DNA of 46,133 bases, from contig JAGVXT010000009.1 of the NCBI GenBank assembly GCA_018303655.1, positions 1-46,133 of the forward strand, read 5' to 3'. Each line of letters opens with the position of its first letter. Position 1 is the stretch's first letter. The translations under genes were made by a program, and so were the position numbers. Under the pieces are notes generated by a model. The model saw only the letters and a program-made list of their open reading frames with translations. It was not told the DNA's origin and did no database searches. Of the stretch, positions 20,958 through 29,588 are shown one piece after another. The stretch is from Candidatus Woesearchaeota archaeon. GTDB taxonomy: Archaea > Nanobdellota > Nanobdellia > Woesearchaeales > GW2011-AR4.

Positions 20958-21076
20958 TTTAAAAAGCCAGCGTGAAACAAACTTTCACGCAACTCGGCCC
21001 TCCTGTCGAAACAGTAAAGTTAGCGGGTAATACAGGAATGGAATATTGGGTGGTTTTTAAATATATCTTTTATTTT

Positions 21077-21319
21077 TTACCTCTTCATCAAGCTCTTTTT
21101 CTTCAGCCTTTTTTGCAGCTTTGTGCTTCCTTTCAAATGCTTGAAGAATTCAATCTGCTGTAGCCTTTTTACCGCTTCCTTTTTTGTTTTGTAAGTTCCA
21201 AATTTCCTGCCTGTTTTTTCTGACAAAACCACATACTTACCTTTGATTTTCTTAATCATCTTATTGAATAGCCTATTTTTGTATTTATAAAATTTATTGT
21301 TATGCTCCATGTTGCCCAT
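21077..21319 (-). CDS. Small basic hypothetical protein
   Basis: 80-aa Lys-rich ORF (KGKYVVLSEKTGRKFGTYKTKKEAVKRLQQIEFFKHLKG). Confidence 0.55.
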   Translation of the reverse strand: MGNMEHNNKFYKYKNRLFNKMIKKIKGKYVVLSEKTGRKFGTYKTKKEAVKRLQQIEFFKHLKGSTKLQKRLKKKSLMKR

Positions 21320-21327
21320 TCAAAACC

Positions 21328-21335
21328 TTTATAAA
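21328..21335 (+). promoter_or_regulatory. Putative TATA box for dxs
   Basis: tttataaa about 35 nt upstream of the dxs ATG at 21370. Confidence 0.4.
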
Positions 21336-21369
21336 CTTAAAATAACCTTCATCTCAAAAGGGGTGTGTA

Positions 21370-23337
21370 ATGAAGCGCGATAAATCTCTAAGGAAGCTAT
21401 TGTCATCGAAGAAATCACAAAGCTCGTTGTTTGGGCAGCAGATTGCTGATGACACGCAAGTCAAGGAAGAAAAAAGAGTGAATGTTCTTGATACTATTAA
21501 TTCTCCAAAAGAGCTTAAAAAACTGGACAGGCAGCAGCTTAAATTTCTTGCCCAAGACATAAGGGATGAAATTATAGGTGTTGTTTCCAAAAACGGCGGC
21601 CATTTGGGAGGCCCATTGGGAGCTGTTGAGCTGACATTGGCTGTGCATTATGTATTTGACGCGCCTCATGATAAAATTGTGATAGACACAGGGCACCAAA
21701 GCTATCCCCACAAGCTTGTTACAGGGAGAAGAGACAATTTCCACACATTAAGGCAGTACAAAGGAGTATGCGGATTTTGCAACATTGAAGAGTCAGAATA
21801 TGATGTCTTTGGAGCAGGGCATGCTTCAACTGCAGTATCAGCAGCTTTAGGAATTGCAAAGGCAAGAGACTTCAAAAATGAAAACCGTAAAGTTGTTGCC
21901 ATTGTTGGGGATGGAGCAATAACAGCAGGATTGGCATTTGAAGGATTAAATAATGCAGGCTCTTCCAAAACAAACATTTTGGTTATTTTGAATGACAACA
22001 GGATGAGCATCTCCTCAAATGTAGGCGCTATGTCCAATTACCTAAACAAGATAGTTTTGCATCCAGGCTACTTTGGCTTAAGGAAAAAAACCGGCAATTT
22101 TCTGAGAAACATAGGCATTGCAGAAGAAAGCGTTTACAGGCTGAGCAAGGCAGAGGAATTGTTAAGGACATTAGCAACCCAGGGATTGTTTTTTGAAAGC
22201 ATGGGCTTCCAGTATTTTGGCCCTATTGACGGGCACAATATTGATGAATTAATACCGGCTTTGCAGAATGTCAAGGATTTGAAAGGGCCTGTTTTATTGC
22301 ATGTCAAGACAGAAAAGGGGAAAGGCTACAGGTTTGCGGAAAATGACATGGAAAAATTTCATGGAATGTCCAAGTTTGACCCAATCAACGGCCAGAAATA
22401 TGTCACAACAACCAACATAAGCTGGACAGATGCATTTGCAAACGCATTGATAAGGATTGCAAAGGAAGATGAAAGGATTATTGCAATAACCGCAGCAATG
22501 AAAGGAGGCACCGGATTAAATAAGTTTGAGAAGTATTTTCCTGAAAGGACATTTGATGTAGGCATTGCAGAGCAGCATGCAGTCACATTTGCAGGGGGAT
22601 TGGCAATTTCAGGGATGAAGCCTGTGTGCGCAATTTACTCAACCTTTTTACAAAGGGCTTATGACCAGATTATTCATGACATATGTTTGCAAAATCTTGG
22701 AGTTATATTTGCGCTTGACAGGGCTGGATTGGTTGGAGATGACGGCCCAACTCATAACGGTCCATTTGACATAGCTTATTTTAGAGTAATCCCTAATGTG
22801 ACAATAATGGTTCCAAAAGACGAGAATGAGCTGCAGCACATGCTTTACACTGCAACTTTGATTAATGGGCCCTGCACTTTGAGGTATCCAAGAGGAGCAG
22901 CAATCGGAGTTGGCCTCGATCCTGAATTAAAAAAGCTTGAAATTGGAAAAGGAGAATTAATTAAAGAAGGAAATGACTTATTGATTTTGGGAGTAGGGCC
23001 TATTTTGTATGATGCAATGCAGGTTGCTGAAGAGCTGAAATGCAATGCAACAATCATTAATGCAAGATTTGTCAAGCCTTTGGATGAAGAATTGATTTTG
23101 AGCTATGCGGGAAAAATAAAAAACATAATCACGCTTGAGGAAGGAACTGTGAATGGCGGCTTTGGAAGCGCTGTCTTGGAATTATTAAACAAGAATGGAA
23201 TAAAATCCGATATAAAAATTATAGGAGTGCCTGACAAATTCATCGAGCACGGCAAGCCGGATATACAAAAGAAACTGGCTGGAATTGACAAAGAAAGCAT
23301 AAAGAATACAATAATGGAAATCTTAAGCAAGAAGTAA
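21370..23337 (+). CDS. dxs: 1-deoxy-D-xylulose-5-phosphate synthase
   Basis: HLGGPLGAVELTLAVHYVFDAPHDKIVIDTGHQSYPHKLVTGRRDNFHTLRQYKGVCGFCNIEESEYDVFGAGHASTAVSAALG; TPP motif GDGAITAGLAFEGLNNAG...LNDNRMSI; FDVGIAEQHAVTFAGGLA. Confidence 0.98.
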   Translation: MKRDKSLRKLLSSKKSQSSLFGQQIADDTQVKEEKRVNVLDTINSPKELKKLDRQQLKFLAQDIRDEIIGVVSKNGGHLGGPLGAVELTLAVHYVFDAPHDKIVIDTGHQSYPHKLVTGRRDNFHTLRQYKGVCGFCNIEESEYDVFGAGHASTAVSAALGIAKARDFKNENRKVVAIVGDGAITAGLAFEGLNNAGSSKTNILVILNDNRMSISSNVGAMSNYLNKIVLHPGYFGLRKKTGNFLRNIGIAEESVYRLSKAEELLRTLATQGLFFESMGFQYFGPIDGHNIDELIPALQNVKDLKGPVLLHVKTEKGKGYRFAENDMEKFHGMSKFDPINGQKYVTTTNISWTDAFANALIRIAKEDERIIAITAAMKGGTGLNKFEKYFPERTFDVGIAEQHAVTFAGGLAISGMKPVCAIYSTFLQRAYDQIIHDICLQNLGVIFALDRAGLVGDDGPTHNGPFDIAYFRVIPNVTIMVPKDENELQHMLYTATLINGPCTLRYPRGAAIGVGLDPELKKLEIGKGELIKEGNDLLILGVGPILYDAMQVAEELKCNATIINARFVKPLDEELILSYAGKIKNIITLEEGTVNGGFGSAVLELLNKNGIKSDIKIIGVPDKFIEHGKPDIQKKLAGIDKESIKNTIMEILSKK

Positions 23338-23469
23338 CTTTTTGATTTTTTAAAATACTATATTTTGATTAATGCGGTGTGAAAGATAAAAAACAATCAA
23401 TTAACACAGCAAACTCACATTAATAAAAACATTACAAAAACTAAAATTGAAAAATTGTGTTAAAATAAT

Positions 23470-24279
23470 ATGACAATACAAGAAGAAATACAAAGAATAC
23501 TGGAATTGTGGTATAATAATATTAAGCCTGAAGCAAGAGGAGACTTATCTAATCTTTGGGAACATAGGGCAGAATTAGGCGAGTTGGAAGCAATTGTAGA
23601 AAGATTAGAGCCTAAAGTTATCAAGCTTTTAGAAGTAATCCCGACATTAAAAAGGCATTCGCATGAGTATCATGCACGCACAGTTGATTTAGTAAAATTG
23701 CTTCATCATTTTAATAAATATTCCAAGGATGAATGGATACAAAAAGTTACTTCAGATTTAGATTATATGTCTAAAGAAATAACCCAAGCAAGAAATCAAG
23801 CAGAAGGGATTTTAAGAAGTAAAAGGCATGAAGAAAGACAAGGATGGCAAGATCGAAGTTATCTTAAAAAACCGACAATTGATTATAAAGAACTTGAAGA
23901 TGTTGGATATGAAATATTAAAAACAATATACCCACAAGGAAGGGCGCACCCTTTATCACGATTATCCAATTTAAGACAATGGCTCAACCAAAAGTACCAA
24001 TCAGTCAAAGTTCATCCATTGATAGAAGCAGGTGTTGGAGACTTATGGCTACTAGTTGTATTAACACTTGATGAAAAATATGGCATAGCGGTGCCAGCAC
24101 TCGATTCTGTTATAGGATCTGGTGGACTAATCATGGAATATTACGAAGGCGGACGATACAATGGAACACAAATGTTAACAGACGGAAATATTTTGACATT
24201 AGCAAAAGCCGAATATGATAGCTCTAATAGAGAATGGAGAGCTAAAGAGAAAGGAAGAATACAGCTATCAAGCTATTAG
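23470..24279 (+). CDS. Hypothetical protein
   Basis: Intact 269-aa ORF between dxs and ispG; no family recognised. Confidence 0.6.
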   Translation: MTIQEEIQRILELWYNNIKPEARGDLSNLWEHRAELGELEAIVERLEPKVIKLLEVIPTLKRHSHEYHARTVDLVKLLHHFNKYSKDEWIQKVTSDLDYMSKEITQARNQAEGILRSKRHEERQGWQDRSYLKKPTIDYKELEDVGYEILKTIYPQGRAHPLSRLSNLRQWLNQKYQSVKVHPLIEAGVGDLWLLVVLTLDEKYGIAVPALDSVIGSGGLIMEYYEGGRYNGTQMLTDGNILTLAKAEYDSSNREWRAKEKGRIQLSSY

Positions 24280-24294
24280 TTTTCAATCAATAAA

Positions 24295-25353
24295 ATGCTG
24301 CAAAGAAGAAAATCGCGCAAAGTAAAAGTCGGAAAATTGTACATTGGAGGAGATGCGCCTATAAGTTTGCAGTCAATGACAACAACAGACACAACTGATG
24401 TAAATGCAACTGTTGAACAGATTCATGGACTTGAAGAGGTTGGCTGCGAGATAATAAGGGTTTCTGCCCCTACAATGGAGGCAGCAAAGGCATTGAAGGA
24501 AATCAGGGAAAATATCAACATTCCTCTTGTTGTTGACATTCATTTTGACTACAGGATTGCATTGGAGGCTGTGAAGCATGTTGACAAATTAAGAATAAAC
24601 CCCGGCAACATTGGAAATCCTGACAAGGTGCAGCAAGTTGTAAATTCATGCAAGGATTATGGTGTTCCAATGAGAATTGGAGTCAATCTTGGCTCTTTGG
24701 AAAGGGATTTATTTGAAAGGCATGGTTATGCTCCTGAAGCAATGGTTGAGAGCGCAATGCGCCACATCAAAATTCTTGAGGACTTGGATTTTTATGACAC
24801 AATTGTTTCATTGAAAGCATCTGATGTTCCTCGAATGGTGCAGGCATACAGATTGTTTGCCGAAAAAACAGACTATCCATTGCATCTTGGAGTTACAGAA
24901 GCTGGCTCTAAAATTCCAGGCACTGTGAAATCAGCGATGGGCATGGGCATGCTTCTTTCAGAAGGCATTGGCGACACAATAAGGGTTTCTTTAAGCGAGG
25001 AGCCAAAGGAAGAAGTGAAAGTTGGAAAGCATATCTTGAGGGCGCTTGGCTTGAGGAATGAAGGAGTTCAGGTTACATCATGCCCAACTTGCGCAAGGAC
25101 AGAGATTGATGTTATACATCTGGTTGAGCAATTGGAAAATGCGACTGAAAAATTAAAAAAACCAATCAAAGTTGCTGTTATGGGCTGCGCAGTCAATGGG
25201 CCTGGTGAAAGCAAGAAATCAGACATTGGAATTGTAGGAGCGCCTGGAAATCATTTGTTGTATAAGGAAGGCAAGATTGTAAGAAGGGTAAATGACAATG
25301 AAATCATGCAAGTTCTTTTGAAGGAGATAGAGGAGATGGCGAATGGGGATTAG
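24295..25353 (+). CDS. ispG: (E)-4-hydroxy-3-methylbut-2-enyl-diphosphate synthase
   Basis: QSMTTTDTTDVNATVEQI...LVVDIHFDYRIALEAVKHVDKLRINPGNIG; Fe-S ligands TSCPTCART and VMGCAVNGPGES. Confidence 0.98.
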   Translation: MLQRRKSRKVKVGKLYIGGDAPISLQSMTTTDTTDVNATVEQIHGLEEVGCEIIRVSAPTMEAAKALKEIRENINIPLVVDIHFDYRIALEAVKHVDKLRINPGNIGNPDKVQQVVNSCKDYGVPMRIGVNLGSLERDLFERHGYAPEAMVESAMRHIKILEDLDFYDTIVSLKASDVPRMVQAYRLFAEKTDYPLHLGVTEAGSKIPGTVKSAMGMGMLLSEGIGDTIRVSLSEEPKEEVKVGKHILRALGLRNEGVQVTSCPTCARTEIDVIHLVEQLENATEKLKKPIKVAVMGCAVNGPGESKKSDIGIVGAPGNHLLYKEGKIVRRVNDNEIMQVLLKEIEEMANGD

Positions 25354-25361
25354 AGAATGAA

Positions 25362-26021
25362 ATGATAAACATTATCAGACTACTTCTTTTGATTGTAATT
25401 TCACAATTATTATTGAACATTGTTTTAGCATCTTCAGATTGTGCTTTTAATGTTGATGGACAAAAAGCAAAAATAATAGATAATTGTAAAGTTATAGAGA
25501 CTAGAGAAGGTGATAAATTAAAAATAACTTTCAATGATTGTCAAAAAATAAATAATGTTCTATATGAATACACAAAACTTGATGGAGAACCATTGTATAA
25601 TATTAATGTAGGACGTCACATTGAAAAAAACATTTTGGTTTATAATGATAACTTTGTATCATATGATGGCTTTCTCAAAACTATAATCTATATAAATTAT
25701 GTATATTGTGATGAAGAAAACTTAAAATATGTTATCTCAGTAAGAGTATATCCATCAGAACACTTTGCCTCAGAACCAACAATAAGTCATCAGACTAATG
25801 ATAGCATTCAACCACAATCTATCACTAACATAAATACTGATAAGATTCAAATAAATTATGGAGATAAAAATACACAAAACACTCCTAATAATTTAAATCT
25901 TATAAAAGACTTTATTTTTCCTATAGTAACTGGTATAATAGTCATTATCTTTGGAAAAATTGTAATTGATAGATATTCTTTAAAGAAAAATAAAACTAAA
26001 AAACCAAAATCTAAATCCTAA
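25362..26021 (+). CDS. Hypothetical protein with N-terminal signal and C-terminal TM
   Basis: IIRLLLLIVISQLLLNIVLASS at the N-terminus; FIFPIVTGIIVIIFGKIVI then basic tail. Confidence 0.6.
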   Translation: MINIIRLLLLIVISQLLLNIVLASSDCAFNVDGQKAKIIDNCKVIETREGDKLKITFNDCQKINNVLYEYTKLDGEPLYNINVGRHIEKNILVYNDNFVSYDGFLKTIIYINYVYCDEENLKYVISVRVYPSEHFASEPTISHQTNDSIQPQSITNINTDKIQINYGDKNTQNTPNNLNLIKDFIFPIVTGIIVIIFGKIVIDRYSLKKNKTKKPKSKS

Positions 26022-26140
26022 TGCTTAACCTATAGTTTCTTCCTCTTATTCAGCTGCGCTATCACCCAAGTGTCAAACAGCCATTTTTAGGCAATTAAAA
26101 CCGTAACATTTAAATAACAGTTGTATTTTTTATAATACAA

Positions 26141-26713
26141 ATGTCACAAAAAAAAGACAAAGGCAAGATACTATTTTTCAGAGAAAGTGTGTTTAAGGTA
26201 GCCGAGCTTATTTTTAATAATCCAAATAAAACATTCCATATTAGAATGCTCGAAAAGGAAACTGGATTTTCTACTACTGCTGTTATAGATGTTATTGAAG
26301 AACTTAAAAAATATGAGATAATTACAATAGAGGAAACACCATTAACTACAAATGTTAGAGCTAATCTTGAATCTGAAGTTTATCGCTTTTATAAGCTTGT
26401 GTTTAATCTATACAGGCTAAAAAGATACCTATTTGTTGATAACCTAATAGATATTTTCAACAATCCAGAAGCAATTGTTTTGTTTGGCTCATTTGCCAAA
26501 GGCGAGGATATAGAAGAAAGCGATATAGACATACTTGTTATTTCTTCTCAAAAAAATAATGAAAACTTAGAAGATTTTGTGAATCTTTTTGAAAGAGAAC
26601 TAAATCGTAAGATTAATATCCATATCTTGCATTCTCTTGCTAAAAGCTCAAATGAATTTAAAAATGCTGTAGCCAATGGCATTGTTTTACATGGCTATCT
26701 AAAGATTATATGA
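26141..26713 (+). CDS. HTH plus MNT-type nucleotidyltransferase (probable antitoxin)
   Basis: N-terminal wHTH-like region; VLFGSFAKGEDIEESDIDILVIS nucleotidyltransferase motif. Confidence 0.88.
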   Translation: MSQKKDKGKILFFRESVFKVAELIFNNPNKTFHIRMLEKETGFSTTAVIDVIEELKKYEIITIEETPLTTNVRANLESEVYRFYKLVFNLYRLKRYLFVDNLIDIFNNPEAIVLFGSFAKGEDIEESDIDILVISSQKNNENLEDFVNLFERELNRKINIHILHSLAKSSNEFKNAVANGIVLHGYLKII

Positions 26714-27147
26714 TGATAAACTCATTTAAAAATTATCTGAATAACGGGTATGTAAAGAAAAAAACACCCGATTCTGAAGAAGCTAAAGCTCTTTTAGAAA
26801 AGGCAAAAAATAGACTTGAATATACTAAGTCTAGGGAGATAAAAGATAAAACTTCTCAATTTGTATTAGAAGATGCTTATGAATCTATAAGGGAATCTGC
26901 ACAAGCTCTCATGTCTATTAAAGGCTTTAAGCCATATTCTCACGAAGCCACAATCAGTTTTATTAAAGAATTCTACAGCTCTGATTTTGATGAAACAGAA
27001 TTGCACAAGTTTGACCGCTTTAGGCAATTACGGAACAATTCAATTTATATGGCTAGACCAGTAACTAATGAGGATGCAAAAGCATCTGTATTATTCGCCG
27101 TAGAATTTATAAACAAAGTAAGGCTACTATTAACAAAATTAAAATGA
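26710..27147 (+). CDS. HEPN-domain protein (probable toxin partner)
   Basis: Overlaps the MNT ORF by 4 nt; helical, with FDRFRQLRNNSIYMARPVTNEDA resembling the HEPN RNxxx(H/Y) region. Confidence 0.75.
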   Translation: MMINSFKNYLNNGYVKKKTPDSEEAKALLEKAKNRLEYTKSREIKDKTSQFVLEDAYESIRESAQALMSIKGFKPYSHEATISFIKEFYSSDFDETELHKFDRFRQLRNNSIYMARPVTNEDAKASVLFAVEFINKVRLLLTKLK

Positions 27148-28304
27148 AACACCTATCAGTTTTAGGCTCAACAGGCAGCATCGGCACTCAAACATTGGAA
27201 ATAGTCAAGCAATTTCCTGATGAATTCAAGATTGTTGGGCTGACAGCAAACAAGAATTCTGATTTATTGCTTAAACAAATCAAAGAATTCAAGCCAAAGG
27301 CAGTTGCAATAATGGACATCAGCAAGGTTGATGACTTGCTGAACTTTAGTTCTGCTAAAGTTTATTCCGGCATTGAAGGATTGAACAGGATTGCAGCAAT
27401 GCAGGAAGCGGACACTGTTGTTAATGCCCTTGTGGGAAGCATAGGCATCGATCCCACTTATAACGCAATCAAAAATAAAAAAAACATTGCATTGGCAAAC
27501 AAGGAAACTTTGGTTGCAGCAGGTTCTGTAATTATGGAAGAAGTTAAAAAAAATAATGTAAGCATGATGCCAATTGATTCAGAGCACAGCGCCATTTTCC
27601 AGTGCCTTAATGGCGAAAACATAAAAGAAGTCAGCAAAATAACAATAACGTGCTCAGGAGGCCCGTTCAAAAACCATACAATGCAGCAATTGGAGAATGC
27701 AAGTGTTCATGACGCCTTAAACCATCCTACATGGAATATGGGCAATAAAATAACAATTGATTCCGCAACCTTGATGAATAAGGGATTTGAAGTTATAGAA
27801 GCGCACTGGCTTTATGGAATCGACTATGAGAAAATTAAAATTGTGGTCCATCCGCAAAGCATAGTGCATTCTTTAGTCCAGTTTGATGATAAATCAGTTA
27901 TTGCGCAGCTTGGGCTGCCTGACATGAAAATTCCTATCCAGTATGCATTAACTTATCCAAAAAGATTTCAAAACTTCAGCAAATCACTGGATTTGGCAGA
28001 GATAAAAAATCTTGAATTTAGTGAACCAGATTTTGAAAAATTCTCCTGCCTGAAATATGCTTATGAGGCAGGAACTGTTGGAGGAACACTGCCAGCGGTT
28101 ATGAATGCTGCCAATGAAATTGCTGTTCTAGCTTTCCTGGAGAATAAAATAAGATTTTTGGACATACCAAGGCTGATAAGAAAAATGATGGAAGAGCACA
28201 ATTTAATAAAAAATCCAGATTTAAAGGATATTCTTGAAATTGATAAAAAAACCAAGGAAGAAACCAACAAAATCATAGAAGAAAAACTGATTGTTGAAAG
28301 CTAG
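27144..28304 (+). CDS. dxr: 1-deoxy-D-xylulose-5-phosphate reductoisomerase
   Basis: LGSTGSIGTQTLEIVKQFP; ALANKETLVAAGSVI; PIDSEHSAIFQCL; NHPTWNMGNKITIDSATLMNKGFEVIEAHWLYGI. Confidence 0.98.
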   Translation: MKHLSVLGSTGSIGTQTLEIVKQFPDEFKIVGLTANKNSDLLLKQIKEFKPKAVAIMDISKVDDLLNFSSAKVYSGIEGLNRIAAMQEADTVVNALVGSIGIDPTYNAIKNKKNIALANKETLVAAGSVIMEEVKKNNVSMMPIDSEHSAIFQCLNGENIKEVSKITITCSGGPFKNHTMQQLENASVHDALNHPTWNMGNKITIDSATLMNKGFEVIEAHWLYGIDYEKIKIVVHPQSIVHSLVQFDDKSVIAQLGLPDMKIPIQYALTYPKRFQNFSKSLDLAEIKNLEFSEPDFEKFSCLKYAYEAGTVGGTLPAVMNAANEIAVLAFLENKIRFLDIPRLIRKMMEEHNLIKNPDLKDILEIDKKTKEETNKIIEEKLIVES

Positions 28305-28421
28305 ATTATTTTTTAGTTATTTTTAAAATTTTTTTAATAAAAATGCGTTGAGAAAGAAAGTAAAACATTATTTTAACATTAAACATAATAAAAACAAATA
28401 TTGGAATTAAACCCCTCTAAA

Positions 28422-29588
28422 ATGAATTTTGCAATAATTGTCGCTGCCGGCAAAAGCAAAAGAATGAGGAATAATAAAAATAAGATATTTCTTCCGTTAT
28501 TAAGCAAGCCGATGGTTTATTATGCATTAAAAGATTTCCAAAACTGCAAGCTGATAGATGAAATCATTGTTGTAGCGCAAAAAAACGGCATCAAAAAAAT
28601 CAATGAAATAAAACAAAAATATAATTTCGGTAAAATAAGCAATGTTATTGTTGGAGGAGAAGAAAGGCAGGATTCTGTTTATAATGGATTGATGTCAATA
28701 AAGAATGCTAAAAATGAGGATATTGTTATTGTGCATAATGGAAGCAACCCATTGGTAAAGGAAAATGAGATTATAAACTGCATCAATGCTGCAAAAAAGC
28801 ATGGCGCTGCTGTTCTAGGATTTCAATTAAAGGACACAATTAAAAAAATAAGCAATGATTTTATTGAAAAAACAATAGACAGGGCTAATGTATATCAGAT
28901 GCAAACCCCGCAATGTATCAAATATGGCTCGTTTATTGAAGCCTTTAGTAATGCAAACAAAAAAAAGCTGAAATTTACCGATGATATTTCACTTGTTGAA
29001 GCCATTGGCAAAAAAGTAAAAGTTGTTGACTGCTCTTATGATAACATAAAGATAACAACGCAGGATGATATGAAAATTGCAGAAGCAATATTGATGAGAA
29101 GACACAATATAACGGCTTCCAGAACCGGATTCGGGCAGGACAGCCATAAATTCTCTGTTGACAGGGGCAAGAAACTGGCATTAGGGGGCTATACAATCCC
29201 AAATGAAATCGGACTGGAAGCGAATTCCGATGGAGATGTTATTCTGCATGCTTTGTTCAATGCGATAAGCTCAGCAATAGGAGAAAAATCGCTTGGCTTT
29301 TATGCAGATCCAATGTTCAAAAAAGGCATAACAGACAGCAAAGAGTATTTGAAAGTGATTTTGAACAAATTAAGCAAAAAAAACCTTAAAATAAACAATG
29401 CCAGCATCATGATAGAGGCAAAAAAGCCAAAACTGGAAAAATATACCGGCAATATCAAAAATTCGCTGTCAAAAATACTAAACCTGGAAAAAGAAAAAAT
29501 CGGGATTGCCTACACTTCTGGAGATGAATTGACTGCTTTCGGGCAAGGCAAGGGAATGCAGTGCTTTGTGGTTGTTAGCATTGCTTAG
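28422..29588 (+). CDS. ispDF: Bifunctional IspD-IspF fusion (MEP cytidylyltransferase / MEcPP synthase)
   Basis: IspD: FAIIVAAGKSKRM...KIFLPLLSKPMVYYAL, IVHNGSNPLV, QMQTPQCIKY, TDDISLVE. IspF: SRTGFGQDSHKFSVDRGKKLALGGYTIPNEIGLEANSDGDVILHALFNAISSAIG. Confidence 0.97.
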   Translation: MNFAIIVAAGKSKRMRNNKNKIFLPLLSKPMVYYALKDFQNCKLIDEIIVVAQKNGIKKINEIKQKYNFGKISNVIVGGEERQDSVYNGLMSIKNAKNEDIVIVHNGSNPLVKENEIINCINAAKKHGAAVLGFQLKDTIKKISNDFIEKTIDRANVYQMQTPQCIKYGSFIEAFSNANKKKLKFTDDISLVEAIGKKVKVVDCSYDNIKITTQDDMKIAEAILMRRHNITASRTGFGQDSHKFSVDRGKKLALGGYTIPNEIGLEANSDGDVILHALFNAISSAIGEKSLGFYADPMFKKGITDSKEYLKVILNKLSKKNLKINNASIMIEAKKPKLEKYTGNIKNSLSKILNLEKEKIGIAYTSGDELTAFGQGKGMQCFVVVSIA

